Origin: Athripsodes cinereus
Lineage: Eukaryota; Arthropoda; Insecta; Trichoptera; Leptoceridae
DNA length: 64,000 nt
Direction: 5' to 3'
Assembly (NCBI GenBank): GCA_947579605.1
Contig: OX388318.1
Coordinates: 25,964,098-26,028,097, forward strand
The stretch's first letter is position 1; every line of letters begins with the position of its first letter. Under the pieces are notes generated by a model that saw nothing but the letters and a program-made list of their open reading frames with translations, did not search any database and had not been told where the DNA came from. Shown one piece after another: positions 43,076 to 53,089 of this stretch. The position numbers and the translations under genes are program-made.

Positions 43076-43540
43076 CTGGAAATAAATAAAAACATAAATA
43101 ATTAATAAAGTTAAATATCATAATATAACAGACAATCTTTCAATCTTTTAATAGGTACTTGAATAATGAACCAATACTTAAAAATTTCATTTATAAGTTT
43201 AGGCTTTCTTTTTATTGTTTGTTTTGTGTATGTGATGATACATACCTACTTGATTGTAAAAAGCTTAAAGCTATTGATGAGAGAAATAAATAAAATAGGG
43301 TTAATTTATTCGCTTACTAAGCAAGTGCTGATTTTTCAATCATGTTTTATTGTATCAAAATTTACATTAAAATTTTGTTTCAAAGTTATAAGTATTTCAA
43401 TTACATCATACACAACATAACAAAACTGTTCACTTTTTGACCAAATTCAAACAAAAATATATGCTTTCCTCCGATGCAGTGAGGTCTAAATTCCTACGAA
43501 AAAATAAAACGCAACTGTTAGAGTGGTACTCCTTTCTAAC
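43076..43540. other. AT-rich DNA, probably sha intron
   Basis: Upstream (on the minus strand) of the first sha exon found. The 84-codon plus-strand frame at 43166-43420 is unsupported. Confidence 0.4.
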
Positions 43541-43544
43541 ATAT

Positions 43545-43640
43545 TTCCAGTAATGGTTCCGAGGAGCAGTATAAATTGATTTACGGGACAGTCGAAAAAC
43601 TTACGGAAGACTTATTCTTCGCCAGGTGCCCCACGGAATG
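43545..43640 (-). repeat. RepA 5' end
   Basis: The minus strand reads CCGTGGGGCACCTGGCGAAG, CTTCCGTAAGTTTTTCGAC. It abuts a LINE coding fragment. Confidence 0.65.
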
Positions 43641-43642
43641 AA

Positions 43643-44180
43643 ATGAATATGCCCAACACCCCTCTCAACTTGGAATACCATGGTTACGACACTCGCTCAA
43701 AAAGAAGTATCCGACCTATAGAGCACAGGTTGGCAAAATTGTCCAAAAGCTTTGTCTGTCTCAGTGTGCGCCTGTTCAACAAGCTGCCTGAAGAAATAAA
43801 GTCCGTGAAGGATGAGAAAAAATTTCGAGGAGTAGTGAAGTTGTACCTCGTTGAAAAAGCTTTTTATTGTGTCGACGAAATGCTGAATTGAACCATATAC
43901 ATTCATTTCAGTATGGAAATAATTTCCTGATGTTTTTTTTTTGTTTTTATTTGATCTATGATGATTGATGATGGAATCTGTATTGAATACTGTTTGACGA
44001 AATGCTAACAGAGCCCTTTACACTCTGCTTAGCAATGATATTGTGTTTTGATCTATGATTCTGTATTTTTTTTTTTTTGTATATAATCTATTGTATGATC
44101 CTGTCTTCTGTAAATTGACGAGTCCAAGTACCAAAAACTTTGGTCTAAGGACGATAAACAACAATAAACAACAATAAATA
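43643..44180 (+). pseudogene. LINE C-terminal fragment and 3' UTR
   Basis: 82 codons: LEYHGYDTRSKRSIRPIEHR then FNKLPEEIKSVKDEKKFRGV and KAFYCVDEMLN. The H-x-Y-x-T-R-(S/N)...NKLPE-x-I...F...L-x-x-x-x-F-Y-S/C-x-x-E pattern is the end of Jockey-superfamily proteins. A 3' UTR with GACGAGTCCAAGTACCAAAA follows, ending in (AACAATAA)n. Confidence 0.8.
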
Positions 44181-44999
44181 AACAATATTTTTTATTAATT
44201 TGTTTACAAACTTTGTCTCAAAACTCTTCTAATAATTTCCACTAAGTAGCTTTTAAATACGTGCAACTTATCGGGTTTGCAGATCATATTTTTGTGATTT
44301 AGTCCATAACTTCCATAATAATATTTTCTTAATATTATGATATTAACAACACATTTATTTTATTTTATATCATCATTTTCCAGAATCACAATATTTGACA
44401 ACATTATTTTCTAATTTATGTATATTTTTATGATTGTTTTTAATACTATTTCTTATTAAATACATATTAAAGATTTCTCCGTATCGCCTATAAAAACAAG
44501 AAATAAAAATTCTATTAAATTGAAGTCAACAAATTGATATCTGGCAGATGACTAATATTTTATCAAATATTTGAGATTAGTAATGATGTTAATAAAATAT
44601 ATTTAAGATAATTTCGCTATGAATTCGGCAATCAATACAAATTAGTTTACATAAATGTATCACACAGAGATAACAAATCTATAAAAATAATTTAGAATAT
44701 ATATATTTGCGTGTATTTCATCCATGAAGCTTTCGACGACTAACTTCTCTTAAAATAAATAATCCGATGACAATAATAATAATAACAGAATCGTCAGGAA
44801 AGTCCTAGAAAGTAATGAATCGATTGGCGTAGAATTGCTTTGAATGCATAGGACTCGTTCCTCTCCTTTATTACAGAGATGAGCTTTAAAGTTGAAATAT
44901 TTTTTAGTTTGTACAATTTGCTAAAAATAACTATGTTTGTCTTCATTGAAATTTGATTTTTTCAGACTTCTTTTTGCTCATTGAAGAAGACTCACTGTC
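44181..44999. other. AT-rich DNA, no gene recognised
   Basis: No supported feature. Confidence 0.4.
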
Positions 45000-45125
45000 C
45001 ACCCGGATAGCTCAGAAGTCCGGGGACTTCCATTTATCCGATTAAATTTATACACTAACAAATTTTTCCACACAAGACGTGCCATGATGGGCAGCCTAAA
45101 GGACTGGTCGGCCAAAACCCGCACG
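45000..45125 (+). repeat. SINE S2
   Basis: Head CCACCCGGATAGCTCAGAAG resembles a tRNA 5' half with an A-box (TAGCTCAG). The body has GGGCAGCCTAAAGGACTGGT then CGGCCAAAACCCGCACGTG. Related copies are at 51218-51362 (minus) and 59905-60035 (plus). Confidence 0.6.
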
Positions 45126-45235
45126 TGCTCAAGAGAGATGTAGAACATAGTGGTTTGAATCAGGAATCTGTGGGATTGGTGATCGTACCATGGGTAAAGT
45201 ACACTTAAACCAGCCTCAGCCTATTCGATAGTATT
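45126..45235 (+). repeat. SINE S3
   Basis: GTGGTTTGAATCAGGAATCT contains a B-box-like GGTTTGAATC. The body CCATGGGTAAAGTACACTTA then AACCAGCCT matches 52685-52810 on the minus strand. Confidence 0.65.
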
Positions 45236-45344
45236 GGAACACCTTTCCTGTTTCCTACAAAAAACAGTTTGTTGGTTGTGCAGGTGAGGTCAGTGAGGTG
45301 TTTGTTGAGTAATATTCAGAAAACATACCGATTATAGTTTTTTT

Positions 45345-45990
45345 TTTATTTATTTATTTGTAACAAATATAATACAAAATACAAAAGGAAAAAATTTACG
45401 AGTCACGCCAAATCAAAAATGATTTGTTGGCGTGTTCTCTTACAAGTTCAAAATATAACTATAAAACGAAAAAAAATTATATCAATCCATACAACTTACA
45501 ATTAAACAATTAATTACTAGTTATAAATAAATCCACACTTTATCAACCGATCCTCGACTAATTTTTTTGCAATATTTTTACTCTTACATTTCTTAATAGA
45601 TTCCGGCATCATATTAAGTATTTTTGGCATGTTATACTCCAATGTTCTTTTTCCGTACTTATTATTGAATTTTGGCACTACATATCCTTCATTAAATTTA
45701 AATCTAGTGTGATGCAAATGACGTGGTTTATCTTTATACTCGGTTTTCGAAAACTGGTCAAGAACAATTCTCTGTCAGAACAAGCCTTTAGCAGATAACA
45801 CATTTAACTTTTTAAAGTACAAAGAAATATCATTTCGCGCCGCGTTACAAACTTGCTCATTTACTAAAAGTCTTAAGATCGATTTCTGTGCGAACATTAT
45901 TAGTATTAATGCAATTGCCCCAACTACTAATACCACATCTAATCAAAGATTCTGGCAAAGACTTGTATACATATGTATAAATTATATTCG
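45345..45990 (-). pseudogene. LINE RT C-terminal remnant
   Basis: Frame 45517-45717: HHTRFKFNEGYVVPKFNNKY then GKRTLEYNMPKILNMMPESI. Upstream on the same strand, in broken frames, SLPESLIRCGISSWGN matches the post-RT L-x-x-S-L-I-x-x-G-I-x-x-W-G block. The 3' end is a (TAAA)n tail at about 45343-45358. Several stops; 5'-truncated. Confidence 0.75.
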
Positions 45991-46745
45991 TTATTTTTAG
46001 ACCATTCATTTTTTAACATACCTTTTTTTTATCAAATATTACAAATTTATGTCAAGAGCAATATTGTACTAGATAACATCTAAAAGCGTGTAGGAGAATA
46101 TTGAACGTATTCAATTGAATCTTCATATATACAAAATAAATTGAAGGACGTAGTAGTCACAAGCTTGTTCGATTTATTTCCCTCAATGTGACTGTCTCTA
46201 CATATGAGCTAGTATCGGAATAGAAATAAAAATAATTTATACATTTCTCTATTTGGTATAATATACATCCAAGTGGTAGGAATCTTTTGATATAAAATTA
46301 TTTATCATTAGATAATCAAAATGATTTTATTTAGATAACTAATATAAATTCATATGAGATGAGATATTATCTATGATAGAATATATAATTATCCGATAGG
46401 TCTGTGAGTAATAAAACATATCGGGCCAATTAGCATAATATTTGTAATTTCATTTGTACATGTAGGTATAAAATATCTGAATCTTTGTATACATAATAAT
46501 AACAACAATATTGATCTGTCATCTTGTTAATTGTCTGCTAACTTATTTTTGTCTGTACTCTTTAAAAAGTGTCTAATACATATATTATTTATACTCACAT
46601 CAAACCTCACAAGCAGTTTTATCGAGGACATTAAACGCAGCCTGATACACTTGGTGAGTGTTTTAATAAACACTTTATAAGTTTTCAACTCACATAATCC
46701 ATCAAAACCATAAGGATCATATTTGCAAATCTGATGTAAATACGT
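45991..46745. other. AT-rich DNA, no gene recognised
   Basis: A minus-strand 37-bp segment bounded by AG and GT (about 46693-46729) was considered as a sha micro-exon and rejected. Confidence 0.4.
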
Positions 46746-46912
46746 CATACCTCGTCAGATTTCAATCAGTCAACTGCCCAATCCACGCACTTACCGCTGT
46801 TACACTATAACCAATCAGCTGTTAAGAGTTTTGACCATACTCGTTCAACCAGGGTTGGCGCACATTTTTTACACATACGCAAATCTGATTTTCTCATAAA
46901 TCACCACTAACC

Positions 46913-47611
46913 ATGATGGACGTCCAGGATCTGATTAATATGGTTAAGAATGCAGCCTGTGCTTTGTCCCAACTTGTAACTGATAATAACAAGTTTACTC
47001 GAGATCATATATCTAAAATAAATCCAATCTCGATTGAGTTTATGTCGGCGATGAGCCTAGCTACTGCAAAAATTGCCAGTCAGAATACAGAGATTAAACT
47101 CTTAAAAGAAAGAATATCACAACTTGAGAATAACGCTTCCTCTGATAAGTCCTTAGACATGTGTGAGACTCTGGCGGAGTTGGCTGAACGAAATTCTCGA
47201 TCCAAGAATTTAATATTATTCAACGTACCGGAAACGGATACTGGTCTGAATAGCAATGAACAAATCTCTGAGGATTTTAAACAAACTTCAAAGTTAATCA
47301 ACGATGCTGATAATTTGAATAATATATCAATTAAGAAGGTTTTCCGGCTCGGCACAAGAAAGGTCGACAAGGTACGACCTCTTAAAGTGATTTTCAAGGA
47401 TGATGTGGACGCAAGAGAAGTCTTTATTAATAAATTTAAATTGCCTAAGATTATAAAAATCAAACAGGACCTTACTGATATGCAAAGGTCTCACCTAAGA
47501 AATCTTTGGGATGAAGTCGAGACAAGAAGAAGAAACGGTGAGGATGATGTCGCGGTGAGGTTTTTGAATGGTACACCAAGAATTGTGAAGAACAGTAAAA
47601 AAAACTATTAA
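46913..47611 (+). CDS. LINE ORF1 protein, 232 aa
   Basis: Nucleic-acid-binding chaperone of the LINE. A predicted coiled coil (about residues 50-75: KIASQNTEIKLLKERISQLE) precedes a basic, RRM-like region with RSKNLILFNVPE, KVFRLGTRKVDKVRPLKVIF and HLRNLWDEVETRRRNGED. No CCHC zinc knuckles are visible. The start is the first of two Met codons (MMDVQDL). The frame ends KNSKKNY-stop at 47609-47611, and the last three sense codons lie in the slippery site that leads into ORF2. Confidence 0.85.
   Translation: MMDVQDLINMVKNAACALSQLVTDNNKFTRDHISKINPISIEFMSAMSLATAKIASQNTEIKLLKERISQLENNASSDKSLDMCETLAELAERNSRSKNLILFNVPETDTGLNSNEQISEDFKQTSKLINDADNLNNISIKKVFRLGTRKVDKVRPLKVIFKDDVDAREVFINKFKLPKIIKIKQDLTDMQRSHLRNLWDEVETRRRNGEDDVAVRFLNGTPRIVKNSKKNY
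47599..47605 (+). promoter_or_regulatory. Canonical -1 frameshift heptamer A_AAA_AAC
   Basis: In the ORF1 frame the codons are AAA (47600-47602) and AAC (47603-47605), preceded by A at 47599, exactly the X_XXY_YYZ phase. A one-base backward slip puts the ribosome at CTA 47605-47607, the ORF2 frame, two codons before the ORF1 stop. The ORF2 frame is open from 47599 (the upstream stop is TAA 47596-47598). No strong downstream hairpin or pseudoknot is obvious by eye. Confidence 0.6.
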
Positions 47612-50445
47612 ACACTCTGAATATTTACTCACAAAATATCAGAGGACTTAAAACTAAATTATCAACATTGCGTCAAAACATACCATTTATAAATCATCCC
47701 ATATTTATGTTTACAGAAACTTGGCTTGACAGCACTATCGGTAACTCTGAATTAGGATTTACTTCTCATATTGTATATAGATGTGATCGATCACCTCATA
47801 CAAGTAAAAAGGAAAGAGGAGGTGGTGTGCTGATAGCTGTTCACAAGAACATCCCCTCTACACCAATAAAATCTATTAATAAAAATTTGGAACAATTGTT
47901 TGTATTGTTAAAACTTAGTTGCCGCAAGATCATCATTGGTAATATCTACATTCCTCCCTCATCCAGTCCTGACATTTACAAGCTCTATTGCGATGAAATT
48001 GAACGGATCTGCTTAAAATTTCCTCAGGCGTCGCTTATTTTGTGTGGTGATTTCAACTTACCAGGAATTCTGTGGTCTCCGTGTAATAATCTGCCCTCTA
48101 CTTACGAAAATAACAATGATGGCGCTAAGGAGTTGATTGAAACGATGATTTTTTTGGGACTTTCTCAACGCAATTTTATACTCAATTCCCGTAATCGTAC
48201 ACTTGACTTAGTCTTCTCTAGCTGTGACTCACTGATAGTTGAGCTCTCTGGAGATGAAGTTTTGCCCGTGGATGAACATCATCCACCTCTGTTGATAAAA
48301 ATGGAACTTAAGGATGCAGTTATAAACAGGGGACGTACTTTTTCGTACAATTACGACAAGGGTGACTACAATGCGGCGATAGACTTTCTTTTTGGATGCG
48401 ATTGGAGTTTTCTGCAGGGTGAGGATATTGAGTTCTTAGTAGCTGTCTTTTATGGCATTTTGTACGAAGCAATCGATAGATTTATACCATACGAGGAGTA
48501 TAAAATAAGTACATACCCCAAGTGGTTTTCAAATGAACTTATTAATTTAATTCTGGAAAAGAAGATTGCTCACAAATACTTTAAAGAAACCAGCGATACG
48601 AAATATTATGATACTTTCTCTGAGTTGAGAACCAGATGTAACAAGCTGAAAGCCTCGTGTTACTCAGATTTTATAAAGAAAGCTGAAAATACTACATCTG
48701 ATATGAAGAGTTTATGGAAGTTCAAGAACTCACTGAGCAGAAATGACAGCGACTATCCTATGCAAATGCATCTTAATGGTGAACGAGCAAATGGTTTGCA
48801 GGAAGTTGTTAATAAATTTGCTAACTTTTTTGGTAGTGTATATGAACCGAATGTTCAAAATGTTCCCATCAATATTACTAATACTGTCAAATTTATAGAT
48901 ATTTCAAACTGTAGTATTTCTTGGGAAAAATTGGAAAAGAAACTGTCTCAACTTAGGCCCGTTAACTCTTCAGGTCCTGACAACGTACCACCTGTCTTTT
49001 TAAAGAAATGCGCTCCGGCTCTTGTTGTTCCACTCAATATTATATTTAATAAATCTCTTGCATCTGGCATTTTTCCATCGACGTGGAAAATTGGCAACAT
49101 AGTACCCATACATAAGAAAGGTGACAACTCTAATTTATCAAATTATAGACCCATTTGCATTCAATCTGCTATAGCTAAGTTGTTTGAATCGCTCGTTCTA
49201 GATTTGGTTATGCCTTCGATACATCAAATAGTAATTACTGAACAACACGGTTTTTTGTCTGGCAGGTCAACTCTGACAAACCTTGCTATATATGAAGATT
49301 TTATATCCAAGAGCCTTGCTGAGGGCTGTCAAGTCGACAGTATTTACACGGATTTCAGCAAGGCTTTTGACAAGGTTTCACATAGCATTCTTTTGAATAA
49401 ATTGTCTGGTTTGGGTGTGGGTGATCCTTTGCTTGGGTGGTTTGCAAGTTATCTAGAGGGGCGATCTCTTCGTGTTAGGTTGAAGAATTTAATTTCTGAC
49501 AGTTTTACGGCAACTAGCGGTTTGCCGCAGGGTAGTCACCTTGCTCCGGCCCTGTTTTTAATATTTATTAATGATCTTGTCTCAGAATTCAAAGATATAA
49601 ATTGTTTACTCTTTGCCGACGATCTTAAGGTTTTCAAAAGGATAAAAGGTATGGATGATTGCTTAGTGCTACAGGAGAACCTGGATAGATTGAATACTTG
49701 GTGTCGGGACAATCGTCTTCTGTTAAATGCCGCTAAATGTCAATGTATTCGTTTCACTAGAAAAAAAAGGATCGTTCACTTTGACTATCACATTGACAAT
49801 GGTTTATTGGAATCAGTTAGTGAAATCCGGGATTTGGGAGTAGTTTTTGACCAAAAAATATCTTTCTCAAGTCATATAACTGAGATAACGGGTAGAGCGT
49901 TGAAATCTTTAGGTTTTGTGCTTCGTACAGTTTGCGACTTTAGTAACGTTCAGGCAATTACTCTCCTATATAAGTCACTAGTACGTAGCCAATTAGAATA
50001 TAACTCCCCGATTTGGTCACCGACCTATGATATTCATATCAAAAATATAGAGCGTGTCCAACACAGATTTTTAAGGTTTATAAATTATAAGCTACGCATT
50101 CCCAGGGAAGAGCTTAACTACGAGCGTTTACAGTTAGTACTAAATTTGGAAAGTTTGGCTTGCAGAAGAATCGTGAGCGATTTGTTATTTTTATTTAAAA
50201 TTATAAATAATTTTTTTGACGACCCAAATTTGTTACAGCTTATTTATTTTCGTGTACCTGGGCGTAATACTAGGAATCCCGAAACTTTTTACTTTGAAAA
50301 CTGTTCCACTAACTACATAAGTCATACACTATTTCCGCGATTGCATCGCTTAGGTAATGAGCATTTGTCAAACGTGGATTTACATAATACTAACCTTTCG
50401 GCCCTTCAATCATTTCTGAAAAAAACATTTGACCCTCACATTTAA
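47605..50445 (+). CDS. LINE ORF2: endonuclease-reverse transcriptase
   Basis: The first Met is at 47668, but homology starts earlier: NIYSQNIRGL (Asn at 47635-47637) is the first apurinic-type endonuclease motif. Further endonuclease motifs are ETWL, GDFNLPG and DEHHPPL. Reverse transcriptase motifs in order: SGPDNVPPVFLKKCAP, NYRPICI, TDFSKAFDKVSHSILLNKL, GLPQGSHLAPALFLIFINDL and FADD (49612-49623, catalytic Asp pair). The C-terminal LYKSLVRSQLEYNSPIWSP is the post-RT region. About 945 codons if entered by frameshift, 925 from the Met. No RNase H or C-terminal zinc finger seen. Jockey superfamily; the clade was not tested. Confidence 0.92.
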   Translation, partial: LLNTLNIYSQNIRGLKTKLSTLRQNIPFINHPIFMFTETWLDSTIGNSELGFTSHIVYRCDRSPHTSKKERGGGVLIAVHKNIPSTPIKSINKNLEQLFVLLKLSCRKIIIGNIYIPPSSSPDIYKLYCDEIERICLKFPQASLILCGDFNLPGILWSPCNNLPSTYENNNDGAKELIETMIFLGLSQRNFILNSRNRTLDLVFSSCDSLIVELSGDEVLPVDEHHPPLLIKMELKDAVINRGRTFSYNYDKGDYNAAIDFLFGCDWSFLQGEDIEFLVAVFYGILYEAIDRFIPYEEYKISTYPKWFSNELINLILEKKIAHKYFKETSDTKYYDTFSELRTRCNKLKASCYSDFIKKAENTTSDMKSLWKFKNSLSRNDSDYPMQMHLNGERANGLQEVVNKFANFFGSVYEPNVQNVPINITNTVKFIDISNCSISWEKLEKKLSQLRPVNSSGPDNVPPVFLKKCAPALVVPLNIIFNKSLASGIFPSTWKIGNIVPIHKKGDNSNLSNYRPICIQSAIAKLFESLVLDLVMPSIHQIVITEQHGFLSGRSTLTNLAIYEDFISKSLAEGCQVDSIYTDFSKAFDKVSHSILLNKLSGLGVGDPLLGWFASYLEGRSLRVRLKNLISDSFTATSGLPQGSHLAPALFLIFINDLVSEFKDINCLLFADDLKVFKRIKGMDDCLVLQENLDRLNTWCRDNRLLLNAAKCQCIRFTRKKRIVHFDYHIDNGLLESVSEIRDLGVVFDQKISFSSHITEITGRALKSLGFVLRTVCDFSNVQAITLLYKSLVRSQLEYNSPIWSPTYDIHIKNIERVQHRFLRFINYKLRIPREELNYERLQLVLNLESLACRRIVSDLLFLFKIINNFFDDPNLLQLIYFRVPGRNTRNPETFYFENCSTNYISHTLFPRLHRLGNEHLSNVDLHNTNLSALQSFLKKTFDPHI

Positions 50446-51092
50446 CTTTTATGATGTAAATTTTGTTTCTATTTCTATTTTTTTGTTTATTATTGTTATA
50501 TACATAGTTGATAAGAATTATATATTTATATCTCTTCTAGGTGCATTTTGCACTATATTATTATTATTTTTATTTTTTTTTATTTTTTCTCCGTCTACTT
50601 TATATAAATTGTTTGTAAATAATTATTTCAATGTCGTCTGTACCATTTGCACTGCGCACTGTTAACGATGGTTGCCGAACTATGCTATATGGAAAGGCGC
50701 AGTGTGCGGGTACTTGGTACCTAGTATATATTATTATTATTTTATTTTTTGATATTATTAAGTTATACTTCATAGAATTGTTTTACAGAGATTTGTTGCA
50801 TTTTTGATTGCTAATATTGTTATAGCCTACCTACATACCTTGTATTCTTTTTTTTTGCTGTGTTTTTTGTACCATCATACCTATTATTATTCTTTGTATT
50901 ATAATTATTAGGTGCTTACTTGATTGATAACATTATTTTGCTGTGTACCTATGCATTGCTGGTGTGTTTGTGTGGGTAGATACTTTTGTTATATGTTTTC
51001 ACTATCTGTTGTTTTTATTGTATTTTTTCTTTTCTATGTAAAAGGCTTATATAGCCGTTCACTGTGTAAATAAATAAATAAATAAATAAATA
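50446..51092 (+). other. 3' UTR of the intact LINE
   Basis: T-rich non-coding DNA ending GTAAAAGGCTTATATAGCCG then TTCACTGTGTAAATAAATAA. The simple-repeat end is shared with tails at 15463-15515 and 38966-39015. Confidence 0.75.
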
Positions 51093-51107
51093 ATATGTAT
51101 GGTCTAT

Positions 51108-51215
51108 CTATCTATCTACACACTCACGCCGTAGGTATACCAAGTGGGGTAGGCAGAGAGAAAGGAACCTTACGGTTCTTAAGGGAATATTGAATGTTTT
51201 ACAGTAGTTAAAAAG
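51108..51215 (-). pseudogene. LINE-A terminal fragment
   Basis: The minus strand has TTTCTCTCTGCCTACCCCAC then TTGGTATACC and GGCGTGAGTG, the last codons and 3' end of LINE-A. Confidence 0.65.
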
Positions 51216-51217
51216 AT

Positions 51218-51362
51218 TGCCACGAGGCGGATTTGGCCGTTCGGCAATTAGGGTGCCATGTGGTTCGCCCGTGAGAACATTTTTTTTTGTTTTGCAAGTG
51301 CGGATAAATAGGAGACTTTGACTCCTGAGATATTCGGGTGTGTGGAGGGTCCTTACAAACAT
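51218..51362 (-). repeat. SINE S2
   Basis: The minus strand reads CACCCGAATATCTCAGGAGT, CTCCTATTTATCCGCACTTG, ATGGCACCCTAATTGCCGAA, GCCAAATCCGCCTCGTGGCA. Best preserved head of family S2. Confidence 0.65.
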
Positions 51363-51479
51363 GGTGTTTAATTTTTAACGATTAATTGCTTTTATTAGGC
51401 ATAATTCATGAGTGTTTCTTCAAAAGTAAACGCTATGATTTCGCTTCATTTTGCTTCTTATATTATCTATCGATGATAA

Positions 51480-51790
51480 CAAAAAAAACACGAGGAGACG
51501 CTTGACCATGTTTTCCTGGGGTGCCCTATCAGGGATGCGTATGATATTTCTGTTGATGCTCTTCAAAACGATTGCCAATTCCCCCTGAATATTGAAACAT
51601 TATTGAGTATGACATCCGATACAGTCCATTTGTCCCTTCTCAAATCAATAAAAGCTAATTTTGTTATTCTATAATCCTCTAACTATCTTCTCTTTGACAA
51701 TTTAACAACACTTTGAGACGTTATTGGCGGCACAAATCATCCTTGTAGGATGTTATGCCACAAGTGGAAGAAAAAAAAAAAAAAAATAAC
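51480..51790 (+). pseudogene. LINE C-terminal fragment with poly(A)
   Basis: Translation ETLDHVFLGCPIRDAYDISV then DALQNDCQFPLNIETLLSMT and KSIKANFVIL-stop. The E-T-x-x-H-x-F-x-x-C-P motif is the C-terminal zinc-finger-like block of Jockey/R1-type LINEs. The 3' UTR ends with an A16 run at about 51771-51786, the only true poly(A) tail in the window. Confidence 0.75.
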
Positions 51791-52544
51791 AAAAAAACAC
51801 AATCTTAGTACAGCTTTCAACAATAATCTAAAGATGCCATTCACATAAATAGGAATTATTTTATGAACAAAAAAACAAAAATGCTTATTTGTATAAAGCA
51901 TTTCGCAATATTTTCTCGGGCAGATAAGTACCTATATAAATATGAATATGGTGTCCTTTTAATAATAATCATTTGCTGTAAGGAAAGTGGAAACACTTTT
52001 GTAAATGTTTGTTTTCTCTGGGATAGCATTGGCCAATGGCTGCAATGGTCCCAGTAAAATATGGTGTCCTTTTAATAATAGTATCTAATAAAACCATAAG
52101 ACTTTTGTTAATTTTGTTTACTGTGTTTTATTTTAATTTAGGTTTATATTTCCTTAGTAGACTAGGGTATAAAGCTAGTTACTAATATAATGTTCTGGTT
52201 TACACCTATGAGATGGATGTAGGTACCTGCCTACAAATTAATTATTATAATATTCTTATTATATGAGCAGTATGTAGGTACCAACCACATCATGTATATT
52301 AATTATGTGAAAATATTTTATATCAAAAGAAGCCAAATTGACATGTTATTATATCAAATTAATAATATTATCGACACTATACATACAGCTCGTGTTATTA
52401 ATAATACTAATAAGGGAACGATGATTCGAGAAAAAATGTATTTATTATCCTGTGGAGTCTTCGGTAAAAAAAGCAGTCTCAACTTTCCGTAAAGTGGTCA
52501 CAATATTTCAAATCAAAGAAAAGTATCATAAAAATATCAGTTAA
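51790..52544. other. AT-rich DNA, no gene recognised
   Basis: A direct repeat, ATATGGTGTCCTTTTAATAA, at about 51947 and 52060 flanks 85 bp of unknown DNA. Confidence 0.45.
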
Positions 52545-52600
52545 ATACGAGTACAATTCAATGTACAGAGGGCGAGTTTATCGCTAAAATTATGGTCAAT
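52545..52600 (-). repeat. LINE 3' tail (family C) fragment
   Basis: The minus strand reads TTTTAGCGATAAACTCGCCC then TCTGTACATTGAATTGTAC, as at 14030-14060. Confidence 0.7.
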
Positions 52601-52684
52601 ATGATTCAATATTATTCAACAGACAACTCATCTACACAACCGACAGACTGTGCTTTAGTAGGAAAAAGGAAAGGTGTAATGGTA

Positions 52685-52810
52685 CTTACGAATCGGTTTA
52701 GGCTGGTTTAAGTGCACTTTACCCATGGTACGTTTACAAATCTCATAAATCCCTGTTTCGAACCACTGTGCTCGAGCATACATGGGTTGCCTGTTGGGTA
52801 ATATTCTTGA
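52685..52810 (-). repeat. SINE S3
   Basis: The minus strand reads GCAACCCATGTATGCTCGAG, ACAGTGGTTCGAAACAGGGA, GTACCATGGGTAAAGTGCAC. The B-box is GGTTCGAAAC, better preserved than in the copy at 45126. Confidence 0.7.
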
Positions 52811-52861
52811 TATTAACACCGGTTTAAAAAAATCAGTAAAATGAGAAAATAATGTTTAACA

Positions 52862-53060
52862 AATAAATAAATATTAAAATGAATTTAAAAACACTGTATA
52901 ATTTCCAAATTAAATTTATTCACCTCAAACGTTTTCGCCAAGGCTTCTACTTGGCATCATCAGGAGGACTAATTAGTTTAAGTTCATATGTAGTGAGTCT
53001 GTTTTCTATTACTTTTCAAAGTGTTATAATGAATTTCCAAAGTGTTAACACAAAAAACAT
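52862..53060 (-). mobile_element. Penelope-like end, best hammerhead-like core
   Basis: Minus strand: CTGATGA (window 52963-52957), stem II GCCAAG (52955-52950) pairing with CTTGGC (52942-52937), GAAA (52936-52933), then ACGTTTGAGG and AATAAATTT, ending CAGTGTTTTTAAATTC. Core, 6-bp perfect stem II and GAAA box are all intact. Stems I and III are not convincingly formed in this copy. Confidence 0.6.
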
Positions 53061-53089
53061 TTGATTTATTAAATAAATATTATACTATA

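Larger units (their letters stand above)
46750..51092 (+). mobile_element. Intact two-ORF Jockey-superfamily LINE
   Basis: 5' UTR (about 46750-46912), ORF1, an A_AAA_AAC junction, ORF2 with endonuclease and reverse transcriptase, a 3' UTR of about 650 bp and a terminal (TAAA)n at about 51067-51092. Both reading frames are undamaged, which is unique in this window and indicates a young, possibly active copy. The exact 5' boundary and the target duplication could not be fixed. It is inserted upstream of, and antisense to, the sha exons. Confidence 0.85.

Noticed and set aside
46693..46729. 37-bp AG...GT-bounded segment on the minus strand reading ICKYDPYGFDGL, considered as an upstream sha exon
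   Set aside because: Joined to the exon at 43075 in its natural phase it creates a TAA stop; alternative phases do not fit the required split codon. It is also very short, so a chance match is likely.
51040..51092. (TAAA)n considered as a simple microsatellite
   Set aside because: Position directly after the LINE 3' UTR and recurrence after the same sequence at two other loci show it is the LINE tail.
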